A stretch of DNA of 64,000 nt from Haloplanus rubicundus (GTDB lineage: Archaea; Halobacteriota; Halobacteria; Halobacteriales; Haloferacaceae), in NCBI RefSeq assembly GCF_003342675.1, contig NZ_CP031148.1, positions 3,286,001-3,350,000 of the forward strand, given 5' to 3'. The notes beneath the pieces are model-generated. The model did no database searches. It was not told the DNA's origin and worked only from the letters and a program-made list of their open reading frames with translations. Below, piece by piece: positions 25,560 to 33,983 of the stretch. Positions within the stretch are counted from its first letter, which is position 1. Each line of letters begins with the position of its first letter. The position numbers and the translations under genes are program-made.

Positions 25560-25913
25560 CTACGACAGCTTCTCGCGGCTGATCGCGACGCCCGTCGGCG
25601 CGACGATGATCTGGTCGTCTCCCTTCTGGACCACGTCGCCGTCGACTTCGCGGGCGACCTGTCGGAGGTCCTCCAGAATCCGGTCGACCACGCTGTCGCT
25701 CGGACTCATCCGCGTGATGTCCGCGATGACGAGGTCACCGTCGTAGACGGCGTCCTTGATCGCCATGGCGTCTCGCTGTTCGCTGATCTCCGCGATGTGT
25801 ACGCTCATCCCCGCCTCAGCTCGCGCCGTGTCGAAGTCGTCGAGGCTCAGTTCCACGTAGTCCTCGGTGCTGTGGGTGCCACCGCCGCCGAGGATCTTGC
25901 TCATGATGCCCAT
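25560..25913 (-). CDS. sepF: Archaeal SepF cell-division protein
   Basis: A 117-aa protein that anchors FtsZ to the membrane. The N-terminal MGIMSKILGGG is the amphipathic membrane-targeting helix, and the start at 25913 preserves it (25904 is an alternative). The C-terminal SepF domain contains VHIAEISEQRDAMAIKDAV, DLVIADITRM and VDGDVVQKGDDQIIVAPTG. Archaeal SepF is the main FtsZ anchor in organisms lacking FtsA. It lies 50 bases upstream of uvrA in the same orientation. Confidence 0.9.
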   Translation of the reverse strand: MGIMSKILGGGGTHSTEDYVELSLDDFDTARAEAGMSVHIAEISEQRDAMAIKDAVYDGDLVIADITRMSPSDSVVDRILEDLRQVAREVDGDVVQKGDDQIIVAPTGVAISREKLS

Positions 25914-26013
25914 GGTAGGTACAGGAACCACCGGCTCAATAGTTCTTGCGTCAGACGTACGGGCACGACGCCCCCGTCACGACGCTTTTGCCTCCGGCAC
26001 GCGTCCCCCCACC

Positions 26014-26667
26014 ATGACCTACAGCATCTGCGTCCGGGAGCGGGCGTCCGACGGGTGGCGCTTCGGCGTCGCCGCCGCGGCCCGCGTCCCGGCGGTGGGG
26101 GGCGTCTGCCCGCACGCGAGCGACGCCGGCGCCGTCGCCGTCGCGGGCGTGACCGACGCCGACGTGGGGACGCGAATACTCGACGCCGTCGCCGACGGAC
26201 ACCGCATCGACGACGCCATCGACGCGATGGCCGCCGAGGAGGGAGCCACCCACCGCCAGATCCACGGCGTCGGCGTCGAATCGGCCGGCGCCCACACCGG
26301 CGCGGACTGCCAGCCGGTCGCGGCGGACCGCGTCGGCGACGGCTACACCGTCGGGGGGACCGCGATGGCCGACGAGGTGGTGCTCGACGCGCTGGAACGG
26401 GGATACGCCGAGAACGAACGCGACGCGCCGCTCGTTCGCCGGCTACTCACCGCGCTCGCGGCCGGGGAGCGTGCGGGCGGCGACGGACGCGACCTGCCGG
26501 TCGGGAGCGCGGCGGTGGTCGTGCGGACCGGCGACGGGGGCGACCCGCTCCATCACGACCTGCGCGTCGACGCGAGCGAGACGCCGGTGGCCGACCTGCG
26601 CGACACCTACCGGCAGGCGAAGCGGGGGTACGAGGCGGCGGTCGAACGCTACACCGAGAACTCGTAG
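26014..26667 (+). CDS. DUF1028 family protein (Ntn-hydrolase-like)
   Basis: A 217-aa protein beginning MTYSICVRERASDGWRFGVA, the hallmark start of DUF1028, whose fold resembles Ntn hydrolases. Further family blocks are VPAVGGVCPHASDAGAVA, RQIHGVGVESAGAHTGADC and YTVGGTAMADEVV. Catalytic activity has not been established for the family to my knowledge. Its 3' end overlaps the convergent PUA gene by 19 bases. Confidence 0.85.
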   Translation: MTYSICVRERASDGWRFGVAAAARVPAVGGVCPHASDAGAVAVAGVTDADVGTRILDAVADGHRIDDAIDAMAAEEGATHRQIHGVGVESAGAHTGADCQPVAADRVGDGYTVGGTAMADEVVLDALERGYAENERDAPLVRRLLTALAAGERAGGDGRDLPVGSAAVVVRTGDGGDPLHHDLRVDASETPVADLRDTYRQAKRGYEAAVERYTENS

Positions 26668-27128
26668 AGGTCGTCACCGACGTGGTGGACGGACTCGATT
26701 ACCTTCCCCGAGTCGCCGACGAGGTCGGCGCCGGGTTCGAGGGCGCGGCCGACGGCCAGCGCCTTGCCGTGGGTCTCCTCGACGATGGCGACGAGGTCGC
26801 CGGGGGCGATGGCCTCGTCGGCGTCGACGATGCCGGGGCGCATCACGTCGGCGCCGTCGCTGACGAACTGGACGGCGCCGGCGTCGACGGTGACGACCCG
26901 CCGTTCTGGGGGGTAGGCGTTCGCGCCCCGAACTGTCAGGAACGGGTCGCCGTCGACGTAGAAAACCGACGGCTCGCCGTCGACGAGGACGAGGTCGAAC
27001 TCGGTCCCGACGAGGTCGACGCGTTCGTAGGTGTCGCCGTCGAGGGTGACACCGAGGGCGTCGTCGAGGATCGTCTCCAGGTCCCGTATCTCGTCGCTCC
27101 GCAGGTGATGGCGGGATTTGACTTCCAT
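26649..27128 (-). CDS. PUA-domain RNA-binding protein (MCT-1/Tma20-like)
   Basis: A 159-aa protein with a mixed N-terminal domain (MEVKSRHHLRSDEIRDLETI) and a C-terminal PUA domain from about residue 80 (RRVVTVDAGAVQFVSDGADV, MRPGIVDADEAIAPGDLVAI). This two-domain layout matches archaeal homologues of MCT-1/Tma20, which bind RNA and in eukaryotes act in ribosome recycling and re-initiation. The 3' end overlaps the DUF1028 gene. A role in translation is inferred from the family. Confidence 0.85.
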   Translation of the reverse strand: MEVKSRHHLRSDEIRDLETILDDALGVTLDGDTYERVDLVGTEFDLVLVDGEPSVFYVDGDPFLTVRGANAYPPERRVVTVDAGAVQFVSDGADVMRPGIVDADEAIAPGDLVAIVEETHGKALAVGRALEPGADLVGDSGKVIESVHHVGDDLYEFSV

Positions 27129-27233
27129 AGCGGACGGTGGGTCGCTCGGCGGATAATACTGATTATCGCGCGCCGTCGGTCGCACGTCGGACGCGTAACA
27201 AACGCTAAGTGGGCGTGGTGCCTGCCTTCGCGC

Positions 27234-27545
27234 ATGTGGCGCTCCGGATCGGATGGGGGGCGGGATCGGAAGACGGTCGTCTGTATCGCGTGTGGCGCGT
27301 CGCTCCTCCGATCCGATGCCCGCGAGTACGACAAGGAAGGCGACCGCTGGAGCCGACACGGCAAGGAGTTCGAACACCTCTGTAAGGAGTGTTACCGGAA
27401 CCTCTGTCACCAGCCACGGGACGAACTCGAAGCGTTGCTGGTCGAGATCGGCGACGGGGAGTCGCTCTCGCGGACGGACTTCCTCGAACGCTACTACGGC
27501 GCCGTCGAGGAGCGGTACGGCTCGGCCGAGGAACCCGAATCCTGA
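27234..27545 (+). CDS. Small zinc-binding protein (103 aa, DUF7562-like)
   Basis: The acidic protein contains two CxxC pairs, CIACGASL near residue 17 and CKECYRNLCHQ near residue 50, spaced as a zinc finger. An amphipathic helix follows (RDELEALLVEIGDGESL), then a tail rich in Glu and Tyr. It resembles a conserved haloarchaeal family I recall as DUF7562. The start is the ATG at 27234. It precedes the RNB ribonuclease gene by 70 bases in the same direction, so a link to RNA metabolism is possible but unproven. Confidence 0.7.
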   Translation: MWRSGSDGGRDRKTVVCIACGASLLRSDAREYDKEGDRWSRHGKEFEHLCKECYRNLCHQPRDELEALLVEIGDGESLSRTDFLERYYGAVEERYGSAEEPES

Positions 27546-27615
27546 ACGCGGACCCGTCCCGTACCGCGACACCGCGCCCGACACGTCTAACTACCCGTCA
27601 CGTATAGTCCGGGGC

Positions 27616-28944
27616 ATGACGAACGATTCCGACGCGCAGGCGCAGGCCGGGACGGCCGAGGGCCAGGGACCGGTCGAAATCAGCCCGGCCGAGGCCCGCC
27701 AGTTACAGGAGAAACGCGAGGACCTGTTCGAGGAGTTCGAGATTCGGGACGCCTTCCCGCCCGACGTCCTCCGCGAGGCACGTGAGCGAACGGAGGGCGT
27801 CCAAGGAGAGATTCAGGACGAACTGGAGCACCGGGAGGACCTCCGGGACCTGACGGCGTGGACGACCGACCCCATCGACGCGCAGGACTTCGACGACGCC
27901 ATCAGCGTCCGCGAGGAGGAGGACTGCTACCGGCTGTGGGTCCACATCGCGGACGTGACCCACTACGTCCATCCCGACTCCGCGATGTGGGAAGAGGCCG
28001 TCCAGCGGGGCAATACGGTGTATCTGCCGTCGTACACCATCCACATGCTCCCACCGACGCTCGCGGAGACGGTGTGTTCGCTCGTCCCCGACGAGGACCG
28101 TCTCGCCCACACCGTCGAGATGGAACTCGACCCCGAGACGCTCTCGTTCGAGACCATCGACATCTACAAGTCCGTCATCCGGAGCGACGAACGCCTCACC
28201 TACAGCCAGTGTGAGAAGCGACTGGAAGACCCCGACGCACCGCTCCACGAGGAGAACACCCTGGCCTTCGAGCTCGCCGACAGGATGCACGAACAGCGCA
28301 AGGAAGACGGGTCGCTCGTCCTGAACCCCCGGCGTGACCGCGCGCACACCATCATCGAGGAGTGCATGCTGAAAGCGAACAAGGCGGTGACCCACGAACT
28401 GATGTGGAACCGCGGCGTCGAGGCGATGTACCGCGTCCACCCCCAGCCGACGCCGGACCAGTGGAACGACGCCCTCCGCGAGATTCAGGAACTGAACGGC
28501 GTCTCCATCCCCTCCGACAAGTGGGACGACCCCCGGAAGGCGGTCAACGGCGCCCTCGAAACCGCGCCCGACCGGATGCTCTCGAAGATTCAGCGTGCGG
28601 TCCTGAAGGTGATGCCCCGCGCGAAGTACATGAACGACCCCTTCGGCGGCCACCACGCCCTCAACTTCGACATCTACGGCCACTTCACCTCCCCCATCCG
28701 CCGACTCTCCGACCTGATCAACCACTGGATCGTCCACGAGAACGACGTGCCCGAGGATCTGATCGAACTCTGTGACCGGGCCTCCGACCGGCAGAAGGAC
28801 GGCGAGACGGTCGAACGACTCTACAAGGGGTTCATGGAGGAAATCGGCCTCGACCCGTACGCGGTGAACAACCGCGGCGTCGTCACCGTCGACGAAGACG
28901 GCGAGGTGGTAAACGACGAGGGGCTGCCGCCCGAAGAGGACTGA
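27616..28944 (+). CDS. RNB-domain 3'-5' exoribonuclease (RNase II/R family)
   Basis: A 442-aa protein that consists mainly of the RNB catalytic domain. The signature TTDPIDAQDFDDAISV carries the metal-binding aspartates; ETVCSLVPDEDRLAHTVEME and SPIRRLSDLINH are further family motifs. The usual S1 and cold-shock RNA-binding domains of bacterial RNase R are absent, as in other haloarchaeal RNR-like enzymes. It degrades RNA processively from the 3' end. The N-terminal 40 residues are acidic. It is the last core gene before the accessory region. Confidence 0.93.
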   Translation: MTNDSDAQAQAGTAEGQGPVEISPAEARQLQEKREDLFEEFEIRDAFPPDVLREARERTEGVQGEIQDELEHREDLRDLTAWTTDPIDAQDFDDAISVREEEDCYRLWVHIADVTHYVHPDSAMWEEAVQRGNTVYLPSYTIHMLPPTLAETVCSLVPDEDRLAHTVEMELDPETLSFETIDIYKSVIRSDERLTYSQCEKRLEDPDAPLHEENTLAFELADRMHEQRKEDGSLVLNPRRDRAHTIIEECMLKANKAVTHELMWNRGVEAMYRVHPQPTPDQWNDALREIQELNGVSIPSDKWDDPRKAVNGALETAPDRMLSKIQRAVLKVMPRAKYMNDPFGGHHALNFDIYGHFTSPIRRLSDLINHWIVHENDVPEDLIELCDRASDRQKDGETVERLYKGFMEEIGLDPYAVNNRGVVTVDEDGEVVNDEGLPPEED

Positions 28945-29050
28945 GACGGAGTCTTGTACGTCAGTACCGGTTATTCGCCGGACTGTCTCGGCGAACCACC
29001 GGTACGCAGTTACAGTAACCCGTATGATAGGGGTTGTCGTCACTGTCGAA

Positions 29051-29105
29051 GAATTCTCGTCGGATCGTCCAGGCGAGAATCGCTGCTGACTTCCGAGAAT
29101 CCCTA
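29051..29105. repeat. Hairpin-plus-tail repeat, copy B
   Basis: The arms ATTCTCGTC and GGCGAGAAT form a 9-bp stem with one G-U pair and a 10-base loop. They are followed by GCTGCTGACTTCCGAGAATC and CCTA. The stem and tail match copy A at 9075-9123 (19-base tail with one difference), while the loops differ. It lies about 110 bases after the RNB ribonuclease stop. Confidence 0.6.
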
Positions 29106-29425
29106 CGAGCCGCTGCAGTTTTAGCCGTTGAGAACTGGGGCGGTACGTTTGTATAGTGAACCGATCCTGTTGTTCTTGCCCCATCGTGGGGCCGCCGAGT
29201 CGGATCGACCATGCATCGACTCCACCTCGGCGCTCCTTTCGTACCGCGAACGAGGCGGCTCTCCCCCCGCCTCGCGGGTTTCGGAACACGTGGCGCGATC
29301 CCGGTCTCGTGTAAGAGGAATTCGTGGACCTGAAGCTATAGGTCGTGAGAGCCGTGAAGGCCGCACCCGTCCGGGACCAGATGGTGGCACCTGCCGCTTC
29401 CGTTTCGGGAGCGTCGTGACCGAAG

Positions 29426-29477
29426 CGGTGGGGCCTCGTATGGGACGATGGTACAGGGAGTGTTCGAGGCCCCACCG
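29426..29477. other. Perfect 13-bp inverted repeat with 26-base loop
   Basis: CGGTGGGGCCTCG (29426-29438) is the exact reverse complement of CGAGGCCCCACCG (29465-29477). No gene is adjacent on either side. It could be a structured RNA, a transposon end or an old terminator; nothing further identifies it. Confidence 0.5.
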
Positions 29478-30029
29478 AGACGATGTCCTGGAGGTTTGAA
29501 TATATAAGGGACAATCACAATATTTTCTGCATCGCCGTCAGAAGTGATAGTGAACCAATAGTATTAAGGAGTTGAGATGCGGTGTGAGAGTGGGTGCCGC
29601 GGGACCCGAAACAAACCACAGAGGCACCACCACTCGCGGCCGCCTTTCCGGCCGTCGTCGGAGCCGCCGCGCACGTCGTCGACGGTCCGGATGATCGCCG
29701 CTAGCTTCTGCGAGACGGTCGACGAGTACCGCGAGACGCCCGTCCCGTGGTGAACGTGGAGCATCCGTCCCCGATTCGGTGTCGACGACGGGGTCGGGGG
29801 CCACGTCTCCGTGAGAGCGAACGGTGATTCCGTCCGACCGTGGAGTATTTTCGGACGCCACTCTTCGACTACTTGGCGCTATAGGACTGAGGGAAGGATG
29901 CCGGAAGGGGGTGGCACGTACCCGAGACTCGGCACCTGGCCGGTGAACGGATTCATTTGCTTGTAAAATTCTCGGTGCTCCCTCGATTGCTGTTCAATTG
30001 TAAGCCTCGGTTCCGACAACCCTCGTCAC

Positions 30030-30177
30030 CGATTCGGCAGTGACGCCCTGACACCCACCGAGAAGGCTACGGATCGCCCGTTCACAGGAACGGGTGCCAC
30101 GCTACCGGGCTGGCACCAGAAGAGCGAGCTACTAGCCGTTGTGGGGGAGTTGTCGACTCTCCGTGGTTCCCGGATGG
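30030..30177. repeat. Divergent structured repeat, copy 1 (possible non-coding RNA)
   Basis: This 148-base segment shares ordered blocks with copy 2 at 36535-36698: CGATTCGGCAGTGAC, GGCTAC, CCGTTCACA, GAACGG, CGCTACC, AGCTA-like, GTTG and GTCGACTCTC, separated by linkers that differ in length and sequence. The central hairpin here is CCCGTTC-ACAG-GAACGGG; in copy 2 it is TCCGTTC-ACAT-GAACGGA, so the outer C-G pair is replaced by T-A. This covariation indicates selection for folding. The copy lies outside the integrated element. Confidence 0.6.
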
Positions 30178-30317
30178 AGGAAAGGGGAGGGGTTCCGTCT
30201 CAGAGGGTGGGGTGCCTCGGAACCCAATCCGGAAATCGACGGGCAGCCTTGAGTATCTCGTGGCCGGGGGTTCTCGAGTATGTCCCGACAAAAATGCGGA
30301 TGAACGAGCGGGTATCG

Positions 30318-30695
30318 ACTGGAGCGAACGAGGGGGACTCAGGCGAGTCCATTGACTGGAGCGAACGACGCTGACTCGCCGGGAGTCCCGCGAGTGAGCG
30401 AAGCGAACGAGGGGGACTCAGGCGAGTCCATTGACTGGAGCGAACGACGCTGACTCGCCGGGAGTCCCGCGAGTGAGCGAAGCGAACGAGGGGGACTCAG
30501 GCGAGTCCATTGACTGGAGCGAACGACGCTGACTCGCCGGGAGTCCCGCGAGTGAGCGAAGCGAACGAGGGGGACTCAGGCGAGTCCATTGACTGGAGCG
30601 AACGACGCTGACTCGCCGGGAGTCCCGCGAGTGAGCGAAGCGAACGAGGGGGACTCAGGCGAGTCCATTGACTGGAGCGAACGAAGTGAGCGAAA
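30318..30695. repeat. 79-bp tandem repeat array carrying tRNA-Ala att-core sequences
   Basis: AGGGGGACTC recurs at 30331, 30410, 30489, 30568 and 30647, a constant 79-bp period, giving about 4.7 nearly identical copies. Each unit holds GGCGAGTCCA (first at 30342) and, in the complete units, GACTCGCCGGG (first at 30373). These match the 3' end of the tRNA-Ala(CGC) gene in opposite orientations. Within a unit GGGACTC-A-GGCGAGTC can pair with GACTCGCC-GG-GAGTCCC. The array directly abuts the distal att repeat at 30700. The period is not a multiple of three and it is not coding. Confidence 0.9.
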
Positions 30696-30699
30696 GGAA

Positions 30700-30713
30700 A
30701 TGGACTCGCCGGG
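30700..30713. repeat. Distal attachment-site repeat (att) of the integrated element
   Basis: ATGGACTCGCCGGG here is identical to 43529-43542, the 3' end of tRNA-Ala plus one flanking base. After two mismatches TTGA also matches. It lies 43 bases from the integrase stop codon, as expected for the far end of an element inserted at a tRNA 3' end. Confidence 0.85.
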
Positions 30714-30756
30714 GGTTGACCGACCGGCGCGCTCCGACCCACCGCGTTGAAGCGCA

Positions 30757-31773
30757 TCATCGGTCGCTCACCTCCCGCATGAGGCGGCGACGAACCTCCA
30801 TCTTCTCGCGCTCCGTCCGCTTGTCGTAGTGCTTTTCAAGAATCTTCTCCGTCACGTCCATCCGCTCGCTGACGACTTCGCGGGGGACGCCTTCGTTCAG
30901 GTCACGCGAGATAGCACCCTTCCGGAGCGGATGCGACGACACGCTCGACGGACACTGACTCGCCTTCTTCTGGTAGCGAGCGGCGTCGCACTCCGCGGGA
31001 TCACGGTCGTGCGGGCACCCGTTCCACACGCAGGGGCGGGTCACCCGATACACCGTCTCTCGGATGCTCGTCTTACTGAGGCGGTTGCCCTTCTTCGAGG
31101 TGACGAGTGGGTCCCGATCTCCGTCGGTCAGCTCGCGGGTGTGGGCGACGTAGTCCTCGACGACGGCCGCGACCGGCGTCCCGAGCCACACGTCGCGCTC
31201 GCCGCGCTCTTCGTTCTTCAGCGGCGTCCCCGACTCTGGACGATGCCGGAACTTCACACACGGCTCGTCCGCGTCGAAGTCCTCGACGTCGAGACCGTAC
31301 AGGGCACCCATGCGGCATCCCGTCTCCCACAGCAGCAGGAAGACGACGTGATCCCGCGACGCGTACCGGAACGTGTCGAGGCGGTTGAGAACCTTCGCGC
31401 CGCGCTCTCCACGGAGAACCGTCTCGTTCGTCTCGTCGTCGTCGGAGAGGTCGGGCATCGGAACGTCCTCCCGAAGCCCCTCCTCGACGGCGTCGATCCC
31501 CGCCCAGAAGTCGAGCGCGACGCGGAGCGTGGCGAGGTGGTTCTTCAGCGTCACGTCCTTCACGGTCCCCTTCCGGCGCTTGTAGAACCGGAATATCTCG
31601 CGGCCGCCGAGGTCGTTCAGGTTGTCGATCCCGCGGTCCTCGCAGAACTCGACGAACGGCGCGAGACGGTACTTCTTGTTCTCGACGGTGTGCTCCGCGT
31701 CCTCGCCGACGCGGCTTTCGAGATACCACTCGACGCCCTCTTCGGGCGACAGTGGTTCGAGGTCGTCGCTCAC
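30757..31773 (-). CDS. Tyrosine recombinase / integrase of the element
   Basis: A 338-aa integrase. An N-terminal SAM-like core-binding domain (about 10-105) precedes the catalytic domain with Arg154 (TGCRMGAL), His281 and Arg284 (SHPLRKGA), and the nucleophile Tyr316 (EKHYDKRT). Four cysteines between residues 248 and 274, just before the HxxR box, suggest an inserted zinc knuckle, known in other haloarchaeal phage-type integrases. It sits next to the distal att site and its ATG overlaps the stop of the upstream zinc-motif gene, so the two are coupled. Its expected target is the tRNA-Ala(CGC) 3' end. Confidence 0.92.
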   Translation of the reverse strand: MSDDLEPLSPEEGVEWYLESRVGEDAEHTVENKKYRLAPFVEFCEDRGIDNLNDLGGREIFRFYKRRKGTVKDVTLKNHLATLRVALDFWAGIDAVEEGLREDVPMPDLSDDDETNETVLRGERGAKVLNRLDTFRYASRDHVVFLLLWETGCRMGALYGLDVEDFDADEPCVKFRHRPESGTPLKNEERGERDVWLGTPVAAVVEDYVAHTRELTDGDRDPLVTSKKGNRLSKTSIRETVYRVTRPCVWNGCPHDRDPAECDAARYQKKASQCPSSVSSHPLRKGAISRDLNEGVPREVVSERMDVTEKILEKHYDKRTEREKMEVRRRLMREVSDR

Positions 31774-32834
31774 TGTCCAGCCACCTCCTCGAATCGCGCG
31801 TCGTGACTCGGCTCGACGCGCCCGTGGGCGTCGACGGCGCGGGCGGCCCGGTGCCGGTGCCGCGTCAGCGCCTCGAACGGACAGTCCGGACAGACGACGT
31901 GGTAGCGACCACCGCCGTCGGTCACGAGTCGGCCGCGTTCGTCACCGTCGTCGGCGAGCGGCGGCTCCTCGCTACGCAGGTCGACGAGTTCGGACTTGTC
32001 CCACCGCGCCGGTTCGAGGTCGTTGGCCCGACACGTCTCACAGCCGAATCGAGTCGCGTCCACGTCGACCGAGTGGTGGCCACGCGGGCACACCAGCGGG
32101 TCGATGGGCTGTCCCTCGGGGATACGTCCGCCGTCGGTCTCGACGCCGTCGCCGCGGTCGACGTCGTCGGCCACGCGTTCGGCGTAGTCGTCGAGCACGT
32201 CGGCGACGGCGGCCTCGATCTCCCGCTGGAGCCGCGTCGGGTGCGGGTAGTCCGTCGACGCGCCCGACACCTCGATGCTCACCTCGCCGCTGAGGTGGTT
32301 CATGCCGTCGCCGGGCGTCAGGATCTGATTCCCCGAAGCGCCGCCGAAGTTGATCGACGACGTGACGCGCCGCCGGCCGGCCGACACGTCGCGGCCGCCG
32401 TCGGTCTCGACGCCGTCGCCGCGGTCCACGTCGTCACCGTCGACGTAGTGCTCGCGCGCCGTCTCGATCACGTCGGAGCGCGCGTATCCGACCGTGTCGG
32501 CCGCCTCGAACAGCGCGGCCGTCACGACGCCGAGCGCGTTCTCCGCTGGCAGGCCGGTGTTGTTCACCGCGTCCTCGAAGGCGGCCGAACAGCGCGCGTA
32601 GAGCATCGCCTCGGCCGGTGTCGAGTCGTCGACTTCCGCCTCGATCTCCTCGACCATCTCGTCCACGCGGATCGAAAACTCGTCCTCGCCGCCGTCGGTC
32701 CGGATCGTCGCGCACTTGCGACAGATAGGCTGGCGCGTCGGCGCGTCGATCCCGTCGGCCGGGTCACCACAGACCACGCAGTCGCCGTCGTCAGGTTGAT
32801 TTCCGCTCGGTCCGTTTCCGGTCGTGCGGGACAT
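31770..32834 (-). CDS. Element protein with zinc motifs, coupled to the integrase
   Basis: A 354-aa acidic protein. I start it at [13 protein letters not shown] because a TTAAG box about 33 bases upstream fits a leaderless message; a longer start exists at 32873. The N-terminal finger has [10 protein letters not shown] and CRKCATIR. The middle is helical ([20 protein letters not shown]) and a second pair of zinc motifs lies near the C-terminus ([26 protein letters not shown]). The peptide [15 protein letters not shown] occurs twice. The gene overlaps the integrase start, as accessory genes do in SNJ2-type integrase operons; a role in recombination or its control is inferred. Confidence 0.65.
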   Translation of the reverse strand: MSRTTGNGPSGNQPDDGDCVVCGDPADGIDAPTRQPICRKCATIRTDGGEDEFSIRVDEMVEEIEAEVDDSTPAEAMLYARCSAAFEDAVNNTGLPAENALGVVTAALFEAADTVGYARSDVIETAREHYVDGDDVDRGDGVETDGGRDVSAGRRRVTSSINFGGASGNQILTPGDGMNHLSGEVSIEVSGASTDYPHPTRLQREIEAAVADVLDDYAERVADDVDRGDGVETDGGRIPEGQPIDPLVCPRGHHSVDVDATRFGCETCRANDLEPARWDKSELVDLRSEEPPLADDGDERGRLVTDGGGRYHVVCPDCPFEALTRHRHRAARAVDAHGRVEPSHDARFEEVAGQ

Positions 32835-32981
32835 TCGTCCCGTGGTAGGTTCCGACAGCATCGGCTTAAGCACGGAACCGTAACGCGGGCGGTGGTCTCA
32901 GCACCGTCCGCGCTACCGACCAACCTCGAAGTGCCTACAGAGTCTCGCGTCGGTTCCGCAGGTCTACTGTTGAGCGTTCGG

Positions 32982-32993
32982 AACATGAATGTT
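32982..32993. promoter_or_regulatory. Candidate operator palindrome upstream of the repressor-like genes
   Basis: AACATGAATGTT is a 5-bp inverted repeat with a two-base centre, in the 247-base gap between the divergent zinc-motif gene and the first winged-helix gene. It is a plausible binding site for one of the two regulators downstream; there is no second copy to confirm it. Confidence 0.3.
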
Positions 32994-33082
32994 ACGACGA
33001 CGTATGAGTATCCTAACGTGCCACCAACGCTAATGAGACTGTTGACAAGTGGGTGGGGAAGATTTGTGGTAGTTAAGAACAA

Positions 33083-33403
33083 ATGCGCCACTCCGGTGAC
33101 TGGATGACATTGGTTGATGACAGAGTCTTGGAATACATTCGAGAGAACGAATCGGGGTCTCCAACAGAGATGATGAAGGAGGGACCGATTCACTACTCCC
33201 GACAGCACATCGCCCGCAGGTGCCGGAAACTCGCCGATGAGGGACTCCTCAATCACCTTGGAAACGGCGTCTACGTCCTCACCGACGACGGCGAGGCGTA
33301 CCTCGACGGCAAACTCGACACGCAGAACTGGGTCCGCCTCGACGAGAACGGTGGCGCGGCGGCGAACGGTGTCGGCGACGCGGGTGAGGAACAGGAGGGC
33401 TAA
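33083..33403 (+). CDS. Winged-helix regulator, PhiH1-repressor-like (106 aa)
   Basis: A winged helix-turn-helix domain occupies residues 10-80: DDRVLEYIRENESGSPTEMM, the recognition helix region SRQHIARRCRKLADEGLL, and the wing NGVYVLTDDGEAYLDG. This matches the family of the phage PhiH repressor common in haloarchaeal proviruses. The C-terminal 25 residues are Gly/Ala/Glu-rich. A second gene of the same type follows three bases later, so they probably form a regulatory pair controlling the element. Confidence 0.8.
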   Translation: MRHSGDWMTLVDDRVLEYIRENESGSPTEMMKEGPIHYSRQHIARRCRKLADEGLLNHLGNGVYVLTDDGEAYLDGKLDTQNWVRLDENGGAAANGVGDAGEEQEG

Positions 33404-33406
33404 CTC

Positions 33407-33682
33407 GTGCGTCGACCGGCGAAGTGGATGCACCAACTCGACGAGCGCATCCTCGAACATCTTGCCGATGACGGATGGGCGTCGCCCGGAACGATGAGCC
33501 GCCACTTTCGGTTTACCGCGTCGGAGGATCGGATCGAAGAGCGGTGTGAGGAACTACGCGACGCGGGGCTTCTCGCCCCGATCTATCGCGGCGCATCGAT
33601 GTACGAATTGACGACGCTCGGCTATCTGTATCTCGCGGGGGAACTCGATGCCGACAGTCTGCCACGGAGGACGGTGGGATGA
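33407..33682 (+). CDS. Second winged-helix regulator, PhiH1-repressor-like (91 aa)
   Basis: Starts at a GTG three bases after the preceding gene. The sequence MHQLDERILEHLADDGWASP, then EDRIEERCEELRDAGLLAPI and the wing YELTTLGYLYLAGELDA has the same fold and residue pattern as its neighbour, pointing to tandem duplication and divergence. A DNA-binding repressor role is inferred. The next gene starts two bases after its stop. Confidence 0.78.
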   Translation: MRRPAKWMHQLDERILEHLADDGWASPGTMSRHFRFTASEDRIEERCEELRDAGLLAPIYRGASMYELTTLGYLYLAGELDADSLPRRTVG

Positions 33683-33683
33683 T

Positions 33684-33983
33684 ATGAGCGACGACGAAGA
33701 GGATTCGATAGAGAAGTACCGAACCGCGTTCGTCTTGCAGATGTTCAAGTTGGGCGCGGTATTCGGTGCGTTCCTCGGTGAAACGATCACGCTATGGATC
33801 GCACTGGGTCTAGCGGCGTTTCTGGATCACATCGTCGGTCTGTCGTTCGTCATGACGATCCGGGGGTTCAGAATCCCAGTTTTCGCGGCTGTTCAGGCGA
33901 TAATCGCCGTAGAGATTTTCCGTGGTGCGGCCGATATATACATGCAAGGGAATCCCGAGTTTCGGGGGATCGAAGAAGAATGA
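33684..33983 (+). CDS. Small membrane protein of the element (99 aa)
   Basis: An acidic cytosolic N-terminus (MSDDEEDSIEKYRTAF) leads into two hydrophobic helices, about residues 28-52 (GAVFGAFLGETITLWIALGL) and 55-88. The C-terminus is short and charged. No family is recognised. Its stop overlaps the ATG of the next gene, and it starts two bases after the repressor-like gene, so all four genes from 33083 are likely one operon. Confidence 0.65.
   Translation: MSDDEEDSIEKYRTAFVLQMFKLGAVFGAFLGETITLWIALGLAAFLDHIVGLSFVMTIRGFRIPVFAAVQAIIAVEIFRGAADIYMQGNPEFRGIEEE

Larger units (their letters stand above)
28945..30319. other. Gene-poor accessory stretch with hairpins and repeat fragments
   Basis: No convincing protein gene is seen. 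Contents: an inverted pair ACCGGT/ACCGGT with CGCCG/CGGCG arms near 28977-29014; hairpin repeat copy B (29051-29105); a 13-bp perfect stem at 29426-29477; an AT-rich patch at 29495-29580; a short minus-strand frame (29538-29861) whose second half reads more naturally in another frame and may be a decayed gene; and the structured repeat copy 1 (30030-30177). The stretch looks like a graveyard of mobile-element pieces beside the integrated element. Confidence 0.5.

Noticed and set aside
28961-29212. An 83-codon minus-strand frame ending VRRDSPANNRY
   Set aside because: It runs through hairpin copy B and an inverted repeat, has no promoter signal and no recognised family.
27703-29514. A 603-codon minus-strand frame opposite the RNB gene reaching into the repeat-rich region
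   Set aside because: Most lies antisense to a clear RNB domain; the rest crosses hairpin repeats and shows no family features.
29538-29861. A 107-codon minus-strand frame, possibly continued in another frame as MLHVHHGTGVSRYSS
   Set aside because: It might be a decayed gene, but neither frame gives a recognisable protein, so I list it only within the intergenic note.
28945-30319. RNase P RNA or SRP RNA gene
   Set aside because: I looked for the conserved archaeal cores of both and did not find them.
30318-30695. CRISPR array
   Set aside because: The units are contiguous 79-bp repeats with no unique spacers, and no cas genes are present.
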